This document shows, piece by piece, positions 46,119 to 59,170 of a stretch of 64,000 nt of DNA; position 1 is the stretch's first letter, and each line of letters opens with the position of its first letter. Below the pieces are notes generated by a model that saw nothing but the letters and a program-made list of their open reading frames with translations, was not told the DNA's origin and did no database searches. Both the position numbers and the translations under genes were made by a program. Source of the stretch: Pyrocephalus nanus (lineage: Eukaryota > Chordata > Aves > Passeriformes > Tyrannidae); the NCBI GenBank assembly GCA_038380795.1, contig CM076264.1, positions 7,752,001 to 7,816,000 of the forward strand. Direction: 5' to 3'.

Positions 46119-49100
46119 ATGTTCTGATTTATCATAACATGGTATAAGTGCAGATTTATATCTTTTTCTGTAAGCTCACAAAGAAAGGAAAAAGAATGCA
46201 AGCACAGTTAAGAAAAGTAAAAAGTCAAAAAGCAAAAGCAAACAGCTGTGTTTCCAGCACCATACAAGAAAGTTTGTGACTCAGAATAGCAGTATTTCAC
46301 AAAAAGTCATTTGCAGATTAATTTCTTTGCCAAACCTCTGTTTGGCACAGGACTACAGGGAAGCATTTCAGCTTCAGCCTCATTTTTTCAGAGTTGCACT
46401 TTCTGTATTCAATTTGAGGGCCAACAATTTGGTATCCACCAATTCTCCAAAGAAACTCACAATATAACTAAAACATCTAAAGCAAGTCCTACCTCTCTCC
46501 TCCCCAATGCAGCATCACTTTGTATCAAAACAGGTGGTATTAATGAGACAGTAACAGATGATAATCTGTGTTGTGATGTTAGAATAATAAGAACCAATTA
46601 GACAGCCATACAATTAAGGTTGCTGATGACACAACTGATATCCCAGACCACTTGCAGAGCAGTTATCACAGTAAAATGGCTTAAAAGAAATTATCAAATT
46701 ACAGTATTCAGATTTGTCTCTGCTACAGAAGATAGATAAAGCTTGACACAGCCACAAATAACAGATCTTCTTAAGTATGATGAAATGTTTTTAAACTAGT
46801 TTATTTGATGAAATGGCACATTTTGATACAATTAAAATTAAATTGTTTTCTTGGTAAAGCTTATCAGTTGCTTCACTTGAGAAAAGAAATTGACAGATAT
46901 AGGGATCAACAGTGCAGCTGGTTGGTAAACCTTGAACTTATTCCTCAGGAAAATATCTATTCATCAAAAAAACTCCTAAAATGAGAGAATAATAAACTGA
47001 ATTCAGTGCTATTGTCAGGGTAACTGGGGCAGGGAGGAGAAAGGAAGCTTAAAAGTTATAAGAACATTTGAACATTTTCAAAATAAACCCTCAAATCCTG
47101 TATTTCAAACAAACAACAAAAAAAAAGACTTCTTAGCTAATATTAAGGCTGTCAAAATTAAGGATTGTAAGGAAGAAAAAGTATTCCGTTTCCTACACAG
47201 GAATACGTTTGACTGCAGTTCTCAGATCAGGGTGGATTTTTTCTTACTGCTCCTTCCCAAAGTCAGGGAAAGTACCATGCTAGGAAAATAATTATTATCC
47301 TTCATGGGTCCATTGGAGTGAACAGTATTGTATTCATATAATAAACAGCGAAGACAAAATGAGAGCCAAGTCTTTTATTGGCTCAGCAGTTTAGCTGGGA
47401 GATGGATTTCCCAGCAGAACTTGTTTACGCTGCCTATCCCCACATGATTAAACAGGAGGCTGCCAGTGGTAAATTTAAATATTCAAATGTGCATTTAAAG
47501 GAAGGAGAGACTAGAAGAAGAGAGGCAGCATGCACCAGAACATGGTGGGTGGTGAAGAAGTAAATGATGCTGTGATTCTGATACCTGGACATCCCCAGGG
47601 ATGCTGGTTAGTCACCGCACATGCCGTTAAGCACAGACCATAACTCAAGTCTTACCCCTTCGTTGTAAGCTCTTCTTATCCAGCTCCCTGCCCTCCTCAC
47701 ACCCCTCAGTTCAGTAAACAGCACTGAATGACATACTATAGATTTCCCATTCTATTGCCCTGGAAAAGCAGTGCTTTTGGCCTCTGCTCAGTTTGAGCCA
47801 GCAAGGAACTTCCCCACACCTGTGCACTATACAGTATAAAAGTAAGAGTCAAGTTTTAAACCTACTATGTTCAGGCTTCTACGTGAGCCACATTAAAACA
47901 GAAACATCTTTTTGAGATACAGTGCTGAAGTGAATAATGCTCTCATTTTCGAATCTAACTCATAGTCACCCCTTCCTGAATTTTGAATGCCTTTTGAATG
48001 ACTCCTGACCTCAGGTTACATTCTGTGTTCCTCTTGAATCACAAGTTTTAAGTCCCCAAACCTTGCCCTTTCTGTTCTGAGAAATATTTTATCATTGGGT
48101 TGCTTTAAAGTCAAATTTGTAACATTTATGAAACAGGAAGGAAGCTGAAAAAATACTGAAACAGAAAAATATTTTTTAATTAAATAATACAATTATTTTT
48201 TTCAACTACTGGTTGTATGATTTCTTTATATGTTGCTTAAAAGTAATTTTATTTGAGACAGAGAAGCATTCAGATCATCAAAACCTACAATGCAAGTTTA
48301 ACTCACAGTCCTAAAGTAGTCAATCACACATAGTTATGAACTTTCATGCACGTCTTATATCTGTGGTGAAACTAGGTCCAAATCACTGTCCTAAGCCAAC
48401 AGGTTACCCAGGGACAATGGATGGTAGGCTTGGTTCCATCAAAAACATGCCACACTTTCCTTACAGTGGTACACTTTTTTATGAGCAGGATTTTAAAGGA
48501 AGAATCCTAAATCTGCTCTAAAATAATTTTAACCATATTAATGCAATCATAAGGTAACTGGTAATCAAAGCCTATTCCACAATGTTGACCAAGAAATTTC
48601 TTATTCTAATGGACAGCTGGAGGATTTTTCTTTAAAATGCCCAAAACTTTAGACAACAGCAAAAGGAGTTTTCACCTCAAGAATATTAGTTAATATTAAT
48701 ATTAATTAATTAGTTAATATTAGTTAATAATTTGCCTTTATAGTCCATGAAAGATAAAAGTTACCAGAGAACAACTTCTGTTAGTCATTGGTATAAAAAA
48801 TGCTGGGTGGACATCTTTGAAAACTGAAACTATCAGATTATCTATAAGAAACTCATGACAGGGGCAGGAGCAATATAAAAATTCAGATCTCTTCACAATC
48901 ATTATGACTAAATCTCATGAAGGATTATCTTGTGCTTACATTTGTAGAAGTCTATGATGTGCAGATTTTCACCCCTAAAAAAGTAAAATGTAAATATTTC
49001 ACTTTCAGCTGCTCATGTTAAATATGTCTAACTGCAAATTTATTAAGGAATGGTAGCATAATATAGATACACCCACTTCCATGCATATAAGCAACGATAC

Positions 49101-49529
49101 ATAATGACTAACACCAGCTCCATTTGTTCTTTGAAGAACTCATTGAATCTTTACATATCAGTTTCTTCATTTGCAAATGCATGTTTTTACAGTTATTGGC
49201 ATTCAGAAAAGCCTGTTACTCTTTCAAGTGCAGGAGTTCTTAAAGAATCTGAGTGCACATGATACAGTCATTTGGGAAAGGAGGGGTGGAAGAGAAGGAA
49301 AAGGAGGGTTATGATGGTGCTTCTCCCTAAGGACTTCTGCAGTTTAAATATTTTATTATGCTTTTTTTTCTATGTTAATTTAACTTTTTAGCAATTTCAT
49401 TTTAATTTAAATCAAATTAAATTCAATAAGATTTCACTAATGTTATCATTTTAATTTTAAATCACATTTATTTTTGATAAGGAGGGCAAGACAGTAAAGA
49501 GGGGCACTTAAAAACATCAATATGCAGCT
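46119..49529. other. Unassigned AT-rich non-coding DNA
   Basis: No gene is seen. A short repeat built on TTAATATTAG/TTAATTAA lies at about 48687-48730. Open frames are at most 96 codons with no recognisable domain. Confidence 0.5.
48687..48730. repeat. AT-rich imperfect tandem repeat
   Basis: Repeated TTAGTTAATA and ATTAATTA units in a 45-base stretch of almost pure A and T. Confidence 0.75.
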
Positions 49530-49939
49530 TCCTCTCTCTGCAGACACAAGATCGTAACCAGCTACATTTTCATGAAAGGAAGGATATGTTCAGAGTTTTA
49601 CCCGGGAAGACTCTGGAAATAAATAGTTGTTCATGTGCCTTCTGTCAATGTACAAGTCAAATCACTGCCAAGTCCTCCTCCTTCCCACGATGGACCATTG
49701 CCCTCTGGGCAGCTGCCTGGGGCAGAACAAAGAAGGTGCCCATGTCACCATTTGAAGTGTTTGGTAGTAATTCCACATCACTGCACTGGTGACAACAGAG
49801 GAAACCAGTGGCTGCTGGCTCTGATGCTGAAGCAGATCCAGCACCGCGGCCAAAAATGCCCCAATATTGTCAAGATCTGAGATGAGTATATTAAGTAGAT
49901 GCAATAGTTTAATTCTGGAGCTGCTCTTTCTCCACCTGC
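49530..49939. other. GC-richer block ahead of an A-rich tract
   Basis: The block is GC-richer than its surroundings and lies directly upstream of a 62-base A-rich tract. Overlapping open frames exist on both strands (81 codons plus, 49635-49880; 80 codons minus, 49662-49904), but I recognise no protein. The arrangement would fit a processed retrocopy of an mRNA 3' end, or a coincidence. No AATAAA stands close before the A tract. Confidence 0.3.
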
Positions 49940-49965
49940 AAAAAAAAAAAAAAATAATAAAAAAA

Positions 49966-50001
<36 letters not shown>
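49940..50001. repeat. Long A-rich tract
   Basis: About 62 bases of A interrupted by TAAT and TT. It is the longest low-complexity A tract in the window and is followed by GGCCGGGGAACAG. Confidence 0.95.
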
Positions 50002-50004
<3 letters not shown>

Positions 50005-53000
50005 CGGGGAACAGTAGATCAGCTCTGAAGAGTCTCTTGCCGTATGAACTGTAAGTACACTGAGCTATTAAAAAATCCCATTTTAAAGGTTGCAGTGACC
50101 CTTTGATTCTGAAGTTTCAGTGCATACGAATGGAAACTTTTCCCACCTTACTCCACCAGCCTTGCCCCATTCCTTCCTCTAATGAAGTTTCCTCTTTTTT
50201 ATCTCTTCTCGGTTCAGTGGCAGTTGACATCTTAAAAGATAGATGTAGAAACCTGCAGAACACCACACTAACCTTTCATGCTGATAGAGGAGACCTTTCA
50301 AAGGTTTGACTGCAGCCTCTAGACTCGACCAATAGCAATTTGTGCTATCATCTTCACAGATGCATAATGAATTTCAAGTATCCAAACATCTACACTGGAC
50401 ACATTTTGTTTTGTTGTCAAAAGGACATTGGGGACCTCCTCTGACTCACATTATACAGATCCTCCATGTGAAGAATTCACAAGGATCTGCAGAAACTGTA
50501 TTAAATTACAGGGACCAAAACTATTTTTTTCTTTTTAAATTACTGCAGCAATGTCAAAGGCAAACTGGAAGTTCTCTAAAACACGAGGCTCCCCTTCTGA
50601 CACACCAAGTAGTTTTCACGAAAATCATGTCTCTGACCTCATTTCATGCATTTTACATTACTTTCACCACCTTAGTGTCAGGCACTGAGGTCACTGAAGC
50701 ACTTCTGATTTCTTTCCTGTTCTACTTGATTTTGTAGCACCTCCTCAGCCATGCAGGCTTTTGTGGCACGTAACTGAAACACATCTTTAAAGCTGGTGAG
50801 GAGGCCCTTATGACAAAATCAGCAAAGGAAGGGCTATTGGACTGAATTTCAGTGTTGATCCAAGCGACACCACTCCAAAGTTAATATGATAGCTTAGGGA
50901 AGTAGAATACTATTCAGAGTTTGAGAGGTCTATAGGTCTCAGAATGAAATTGGTGAGAAAGCCGTGCAGCACCACAACTTGCAAAGCAGCTGCTGTGTTT
51001 AAGTTTCACTTTTACATAGAAAAAGGAGCTAGTGCCAGTTGTGAAGTTCAAAGGATTGGAACCATAGACTGGAACAGTTGAAGAGTTTTCAAATATTCTA
51101 CATGCACAGGAGAAGTGAGAGGATCTCTTTGTAAAAAAATTAGTATACTTTAACATATATGGTGGAGGAGGGAATATTTAGAGATTAGATCAAAGACACT
51201 AATCTACATCTTGTTTATGACAGCATTAAAAAAAAATCCATACATGCCCCCATCAGTACATACTACCAAGTTTCCTATAATAATCAGGGCTATATTCATC
51301 TGATATTGAGCATTTCGGTGTCAATACTAGAACTGTACATTTCTAGTGATTCAGTTATATAAAAGACACAAGCACATCAAATATCTTTCAAGGGGAAAAA
51401 GAGTTCTATAACACAACAGCCTGGGAAGCTTTTATAATAATGTCTTTTCTTGTTGTCTCTTCATTTGGTACAAGAATTTAATAGTTTCTCACCATCTTTC
51501 CCCAATAACAAAAATCTTTTTGCTATAATTACAGGTTTATTGTGTCCTTAAACCATGAAACAACCAAAGCTGAATCTGGCATTGCATCATGATTTTTAGC
51601 CTTATAATGTCAAACTAAACCCAAGTAGACAGCAAATTTAACATTTATGAAATCTGGGATGTGTCAGAGAAACATGCCATTAAAAGAGACTGTTTGGTAT
51701 CACTTTATCTTGGTATTGCTTAGAAATACTACATGTGAAGCAGAAAGTTGAGCTCCATCCCTCTGCTGCCAATTCCCTCTGATTGGTATGGGGGAAAAAA
51801 ATGGAAGTATCAGCACGTACAAGAATGTGCCTCTGCCACTTTTATCTCTGAATCACAGTTTCCTTCCTTCAGTTCAACTATCCAAGTTATAGCAGAATAA
51901 TTTTGTACACTTTGTGCAATGCTGAAAAGCTTTTCTGTCTCTCATTTGCATGTCTTTTGGCCACTTTTTTAAGCCTATAAAGTTAGAACATTATCATAGT
52001 TTTGAGCTTCTCAGCAGTAAGGAGAAAAAAAAACCCTAATACGGTCTCTGATGGGAGAGCAAGGATATAGAAGGAATAGATGCAGCAGCAAAATGTACAA
52101 TAATTGCTTTAGGGCTTTATCTTTCTGGCTTTGCTATGAAAAGACCTCATACAAATACAGTGATTAGCTCATGTTATAGATCATGCATATAAAAACCCAG
52201 AACTTCTCCAGCATCAGTCCACTTGAAGAAGGGCTGCTTTTGGAGACACTCACTCTGCATGCATCAAAGTCCTCCACAAGTAGGAAAAACAAAAAAAAAA
52301 AAAGGAAGTACATGCAAGCAATTCTTGTCCTTTCTCAGAAAAACTGCACCAATGGGTTTCATCAAGGTCTACATAAACCATAGACAGGGCACCCACAGCT
52401 GCAGCAAAACCAAAAAGGCATGCTGCAAGTGGGTAACAACTCTGGGAAAATCCATCTAGCAGAGACTGAAATTTCATTCTTGCATAACAAAGGAAGGCAA
52501 AAAAACCTCCAGCCAATTGTCACTTCTAAGTGAATATAGAAGAAACTGTACTTACTTACAAAATGCATATTTAGAACAGATGTTAAAGCCAAAGCTCATA
52601 TATCAGCACGGGTAACAGGTCAATTTTGTCTTCAATTTTAAAGCATCTAGAGTATGATTTAATGTAATAGTGATGAGAGACGCAGTACCACTAGCTGTAG
52701 AGCAGAAAAGGCTGAAATACTTCTTGTAAAAATGTCAAACAAATAGAAATTGTTCAAATCGTACTTGGTCTGCATTTTACTAGCGCAATGAAACTACATG
52801 TTACTTCCAGCACTAATCACTGTGAGACAAAATATGTTCTTTTATGGCTGGCTGGTATATTTCTCTATATCATTTTTACATACCTATGTAGTCACCTCCT
52901 GAAATTCAAATTTATATGTTTCCTAAATCAAGTTTTTGCTGCTCAGATTTTTTCAAAGTAGGAATATATTGCTTTTTAACACAGGATGGGGCGATGTGTT

Positions 53001-56000
53001 CTGCCAAGTCTTTTCTAAGATTATCATCAGTGCGTTTTTGGGAGAGACTGATCTACTAAGAGTGTTCTCTGCTGTTGGATCAGTGTAGTCTTCTGAGCCT
53101 AAAAGTATGACATCCAAGGGAAGTGAACACATTACCTCCACAACTCCTATATTCCACTGTGTGCGAAGTAAACAAACCCTGAAGAAATAGTTATGACAGC
53201 AATTGGTTGTGCTGCAAAATTTAATTTCATCTCATTTAAATACGACTAAAGAAATTAAATACTTCCAAAGCTGGTTCATCACAAGTTGCTTCTTTATTTG
53301 GTGGCTTAGGAACTCTGAGGCATAAAAGTACCCTCCGTGAATCCGTGAGAAACAACTTTCCACTGCCACCTCCTCACAACGAAAACAGCAGAAGCCAGAA
53401 AGACACAATAACACCCCTGAGGAAATTCTTAATTGGAACCACTTCCTTTTCAAACAGTATTTGTTGTGGGCTATTGGCTATTTTCTAGACCTATGTAACA
53501 GAGCACGAGGTGTTTGGTAAATACAACGTGCATACTTTAAAGTACACTCCCTTCATTGTGACTAGTACATTGTAATTAAGTAACTTAAAGATTATGTTGC
53601 AAAATTTTTAAATGTATTTTAATACAGTGTATTTAGAAGCATTAGCAATTACAAAAGAAATGTAAACTATCCTGCGTATGTTACAATCAGGGAGAAGTTA
53701 TTTTGCTCACTGAGAGAGGAATGAAAAAAAAATACTTTTGCCTCTTTCATTTTAAACTTTTTCTCTGCTAAACAAGTAGTATCATAATGGAAGCATTTAA
53801 TGGCACTATTAACTCAACCACCTAAAACCAGAATCTATATTAATTACTTTCATTATGCTTAATTGAACATAATCATCTAACCTAACAATTCCTTGTACAC
53901 TAATTAATAAAACAGCATGTCTTCTGGATCAGAAATGCATTAATTTATTTCTTTCAAAGGTAAGATATTTAGGGGACAGATAAAATTCATAACTTCCATT
54001 ATTGCTATATTTGGACAGACTGTTAACTTTTGTAATCACAGTGACTGTTCAGGGCAATGGATCTCTTTGATGAAATTGAAATTTCATGCAAATTTTGCAT
54101 ATCTAATGTATTAGGCGTTTTTGTCTCCTTGGTGACATTTGAAGAGAAAGATATGCATCAGCAAGGTCATTTCCATAAAAACACTGCATGGAGTTACAAA
54201 AAAATCTAAAATCTGCCACCTACATTATTTATAATCTTCTATAATGCTACATTGCGATATAATGGTGTTCAGGTATACAATGTCATCTCCTTAAGGAGGC
54301 AAAGAGTTAGGCATTTATTTGATAGGTCAGAAGCCTGGACAGATCAGACAGACCATCCCAAAAAAAACCATACAAACTGCTTTCTCTTCCAGCAGCAAGT
54401 TCATGATTTGATCTGAACTCATAGGCATGAGCCAGGCCTCATTTATCCACCTTGCTCTTGAGAAACATGATTCAATAGATATTTTGTCCATGATTTCCTT
54501 TCATGAAGGACACAGCTGAATAAAAGCAAGGAACACTTTAATCTTGATATTGTAGAGTCAGGATTATTCTCTGTGAGAGGAGACCAAAATAAAGACGCCC
54601 CTCAGCCTTGGAAAACATCCTAAAAACTAAACAGTGGACATCTCTAAGGCAGAATCATTCTCTAACCCTCTTATTAAAGGTATTATAATGTTTAATAATA
54701 TTAAAGAAGCAATAGACCAGAGGGAGGAAGCTCTCACTGCTTTGTCATTTGGTAGCTGTGTAGGTCTGCATCCTAAAGCATGCATTCCATTTCATATTGA
54801 ATAAATAATTTCAATAATATTAATAAGTAATCTTTGAAGAACAAAATGGAGGAACCAGGCCTGTACTTAATAATCAGGACACTTCCCTGGGAAGGGAGAG
54901 TAATGTGCATTTGGACCAATTAATCTTTGATGTTGTTCTGCTGTTCATAACAAAATTAAATTCAAGAGCTAGAAAATACCACAGACTAGCTCAGCAAAAT
55001 AGTTTAGAAGGCAAAAAACCAAAATAAACAAACAAACAAACAAACAATAGCAAACTCCCATCATGAAGAAATTAGCACCTTGATTTCACATTCTCCATAA
55101 GTGTGCTAAGCAGTGAGCTACATTTGAGGAACTAAGCAAGGGAAAGGCTGGAAAAGGAGAAGAGGAGCATATGCTTGCATTCCTAAATCTCTCAATCCAT
55201 GAAAGAAACAAAACAAAGTGGAAAAAACCAGATTAGGCACCGATATCCAGAAAATAACTCTGTTTTGTCAGGCACAAGGCGAAAGCACGTCACCTAGAAG
55301 AACTAAAAAAGGGGTCTAACTTTTAGCTTTACAGGAGTTTAAAGATCCATTCCCACTCTTAGCTTCCCTCTGGTAAGTTCAGCAATACCTTGTCTACATG
55401 ACATGCACTGACCCAGTATTGCAACCAGAGATGTCCAATCCTCCATCTATACCGTGCTGGAAGTTTGGATGCTTAAGACAGTTCCAGGTCTCCTGCTGGA
55501 AGCTGACTGCCTAACCTGGTAGCTACTCAACATGTATCAGAAACCTTTCTGAAACTTCCACCGTCGCTTGAAATTATTCAGTAAACCTTCTGAACCTGAT
55601 TTGGTGTTAAGTGGCTCGTTTGAGGGATACTATTTCTGCACACAATGATCAAATGCACTTTTCTTTGTTTCAGCGCATTCACTGAATAACACAAGTTCTT
55701 TTAATGGAAAGTTAGACGTTTGACAGTATAAATAAGCTTACATGGTTTCATAAAAACATATTAGTAAAAAATAGCCATGCCAGAGGCAGGAATTCAGTGG
55801 TTGGGTTTCCCAGCTCTGAATTAATTTAACCAAATTACACATCCTTTGAGGAAATTTTTTTAACTTCCTTCCTTAATAAGAGTGACTGACCAAAAGTTGT
55901 ATTTTATTCACATTCAGATAATTAAAAGTTTTGGTATGAGGATAATTTAAAAAAACATTCATCTGTTCTAACTTCCTTTAAGTTCCAACAACACATTTTA

Positions 56001-58124
56001 AGTGAACACACCTCTACACATTAATATGCCACATCCTACTTGAAAAACCAAACCAAAACAAAGCAAAACAGGGTTTTTTTGTGAATCTCCCTTTGTTCTT
56101 TTTCTCCTTTTTTTCCCTCAACCTGTTTCATTACCAAATCTTTCTGGGCCCCTCTCTTCACAGCCTTTGCCTCTTTGCAAAAGTAAATGGTGAGGAAGAT
56201 GTTACCAAACTTCACCTCGGCTGTCCATGAGAATCTTTGAACTGTCTGTGTACTAAATACCTGCTCTTAAATACAATGCAAATGGATAAAATGCAACCCT
56301 ACTTTAATTCCCTCACACAAATTTACAGAGAGCACACAAACACACACATATACACATGCATGTGAACAGTCAAACTCACCTCTTGTGAATTTATCCACCT
56401 AAACTCAGTTTCAGACCTTCCACAGACAACTCTCTTTCCCTTTCTCCTGGTTCTAAACACACATTTTTTTGTGAGTTTCTGACCAAGATACAGTTTGAAT
56501 CTTCCACTGTTTGAGCTAAAAATCTTGCAGAGACATCATATCCATTTTCAGGATATACCAGATCCATGTTACAGCCTATTCTAAACTCTGACCCCTATTC
56601 TGGATCCTAATGCAATTTTCTTAGTCTGTAATTAGCAATATTATTCTAGTGCCTTATTAATAACTAGTGCCACAACCTAAATTATCATTATTTCAATAAA
56701 ATAATCTTTCAAGCCCATTAAAATAAACAGTGTAAAACATATTTCCTAGCTGCAGACAGGTACGTCATAGCATGCAATTTTTAATTTCATAGGCATAAAC
56801 AGATCAAGTTTCACTACCTGGTCATTAAGTAAGTGATTATAGTTATTAATGAATTAAGCAACTTTTTAAAAAAAATAATTCATAAGTAGTATACATGAAT
56901 CACTGGTTCCAGAGCTCCCAGCCTTTCCCAGGAAGGATGCTGCAAGTCACACCCAGCCCCAGGTCTGTTCTGTCTTGCCTCTGCAGCTCAAGCCTTCAGG
57001 GCAAGACTCTTATCTTTTGACAGATAACTGCAGATAGCTGTCATAACCACAACATTGCTCGATCTGCAGCCTTACACACCATGAATATTACAATTTCTCT
57101 TTCTGCAAGCGATTTCAATGTAATTTTGGTTTTATTAGAAACATTAAGTCTTGTTAACAAACCTCACCTGATGCACTGAGTCTTGGTAGTGCAACAGGAT
57201 TTCTTTGTAAGGACTTTTAAGAGGAATCCAAGGCTCAAGATACATTTCTATCCCAAAAAGCTCAAACATCTTTGCAATTCCAACAGTTCCATGTCAATGG
57301 GAATTACTTATTTTCAAGCAAAACACTGCCTTCCTTCAAAAACAGAACAGAGAAAAAAATGGACTTTGAAGTTTTAATTTGTTTACAAATGTCTGTGGAA
57401 ATCAGAGTTACCAGGTAGATTTGAGGATGGCGTAGGTTGTATTTGCTGTGGAGATGAACAAAACTGGGATATGTTGAAACTAGCTTAGCTGGTTCCAAAT
57501 GTAAACATAGGACATAGTTATTCTACAGACTCTGAAGCCAAAGAAAAGGTTTCACTTAGTGCTGAGAAGCTGAGAGTGGAAAAACTACTTTCCTAGTGTT
57601 GCTCCTCAGAAACCCAGAGGAAAATTTTAAAAATACAACACAAATCAGAGTTGATTTCGCCTGCTCTAACCCCCCTCCTCCCCCAACCAACCAACTAAAA
57701 CACTCTCAAGGCTGACTCGCCTTATTTAATAGCCCTCTCTGGAAGACAATTGCTATTAGAGTCTGGCATCACTAATTTTTCCAGAGCGCAGTGTCAGCGT
57801 GTGAGCCAGGACAAATGCAAGATTCCTGCATGTGTGTTAACACGGTACAGAGCTTGCCTTTAGCAGTTCTCCACTTTTGACAAGCAGGAAAATAATTATC
57901 AAACTACTTGATGCAGCAGCCTGAGGCTATAGTAACTAGTTATAACCCAATTTAAATTTTGCTGGTTTTGCCAGTATGTAATTGGTTTGTAATTTAATTA
58001 TTAAACTGCCTGTTGTTTTTTTTTTTTAACTATCAGCCGGCAAGTGTTCTATCAGAATTCCCTTTATGTAACAGAATATCATCAAAGAAAGGAAAAATAA
58101 TCATTGATAGTTCCAGATTTTCCT

Positions 58125-58130
<6 letters not shown>
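50002..58130. other. Unassigned non-coding DNA, possible conserved blocks
   Basis: No gene, RNA gene or CR1 fragment is recognised. Open frames reach 131 codons (50342-50737, plus) without a recognisable domain. A (CAAA)n repeat lies at 55025-55047. The blocks at about 53.5-54.2 kb and 57.7-58.05 kb are complex, contain POU octamer-like and TAATT homeodomain-core sites, and are candidates for regulatory sequence. Confidence 0.45.
55025..55047. repeat. (CAAA)n microsatellite
   Basis: About five CAAA units in tandem. A similar short (CAAA)n repeat lies at about 62475-62490. Confidence 0.85.

Positions 58131-58157
<27 letters not shown>
58131..58157. repeat. Poly(A) tract, 27 A
   Basis: An A27 run directly abuts the 3' tail of the minus-strand CR1 fragment that starts at 58158. 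On the element's own strand this is a T27 run after its 3' end. Confidence 0.95.
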
Positions 58158-58158
<1 letters not shown>

Positions 58159-58372
58159 TCACAAAATCACAGAGTAGTTTGTGTCAGAAGGACCATAAAG
58201 ATCATCTGGTTGCAACCCCCCTGCCATGGGCAGGGACACCTTCCACTAGACCAAGTTGCTCCAAGCCCTGTCCAACCTGACCTTGAGCATTTTCAGGGAT
58301 GGGACATCCACAGTTTTCTGGGAGACCTGTGACAGTGCCTCACCACCCTCACAAGGAACTTCATTCCATGTG
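58158..58372 (-). mobile_element. CR1 LINE 3' end, minus strand
   Basis: The plus strand reads GTCACAAAATCACAGAGTAG, CATAAAGATCATCTGGTTGC, CTGCCATGGGCAGGGACACC, TGTCCAACCTGACCTTGAGC and CCTCACCACCCTCACAAGGA. This is the reverse complement of a standard CR1 3' UTR. It is 5'-truncated and carries no coding part. Confidence 0.92.
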
Positions 58373-58439
58373 GAAAAAAAAATAAATTCTTAAATGGAGC
58401 TCAATCAAAGAAAAAATATACCCTGAGCCCATAGTTAAT

Positions 58440-58800
58440 TTTTGTATTCCTGCTTCTCTTCACGTAGCCAGGGGAGAAGGGTCAGGGCCTACCAAAATCT
58501 GCAGTCAGGCTGCAGAAGTAACAGGAGTTCCTGCCCCACGATGGCTTCCTGACCATCCCAGGTTTCCCCAGAGAAGGAGAAAGCAGAGATGATCTCAGAG
58601 GCCAGGCACTGAGCACCAGCTCTGCCCCAGCACAGGAGGCTGCTGCTCTGCTGCTCACCCTAGACTCCACAGTCAGACACTGGCCCCAAAAGCGGTAGAA
58701 AGGGAAGGCAACACGGGGGTCCCCTCCTACTGCTTGGCATTTCCCCCTGGAGGGGACAGGCACAGCCTTCCCTCTCCCTGCTCGCTGCCCTTCAGGGGAG
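58440..58800. other. GC-rich block of unknown nature
   Basis: This is one of the most GC-rich stretches in the window, lying between two CR1 fragments. A 93-codon minus-strand frame (58763-58482) has a composition that simply reflects the GC content and matches no family I recognise. CpG is not abundant, so it does not look like a promoter CpG island. Confidence 0.35.
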
Positions 58801-58989
58801 TAGGTTAAGCCAGTGCTTTTTTTCTCTCTAACTCAACTCCTTTCATTTCTCCCTGTTAAAATCCCTTTATTTTGCGCATTTATTACACCCCCACTCCTGT
58901 CTATCATCTCTCTCCAACTGTGAAACTCTGCTTTTCCACGTTTGGTTGTTCCTTAAACAGAAACTAGACCTCAGCTTTACAGTTTACTG

Positions 58990-59170
58990 GTGCCCCTCTC
59001 TGAACCCATTCCAGTTGTACCATTCCCTTTTTCAATCAGCAGGAACCAGCACTACACACAGTATCCAACAAGATGCAGGCAAACCGGGGATTAATACACA
59101 ATGTACTCTTCTTGTCTGTTCCTTTCCCAACAACCCCTAACACTCTGCTATCTTTTTTGATTATTACTGG
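58990..59170 (-). mobile_element. Ancient CR1-like ORF2 fragment, minus strand
   Basis: On the minus strand one frame reads SRVLGVV, degenerate sequence, and later VQLEWVQRGA after a stop. This follows the order of the CR1 ORF2 segment lying between the reverse transcriptase core and the C-terminus (R-x-L-G-x-I-x-K-G, then LEYC-x-Q-x-W, then ELE-x-VQRRAT). The plus-strand spacing (CACACAGTATCCAACAAGAT, TTCCTTTCCCAACAACCCCT, CTATCTTTTTTGATTATTAC) also fits old CR1 copies. It is much more decayed than the other CR1 pieces. Confidence 0.6.

Noticed and set aside
50342..50737. 131-codon plus-strand open frame
   Set aside because: No domain and low-complexity hydrophobic ends; this length is expected by chance in 64 kb.
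58482..58763. 93-codon minus-strand frame in the GC-rich block, considered as a CpG-island first exon
   Set aside because: CpG dinucleotides are sparse, no downstream gene is seen and the peptide is unrecognised.
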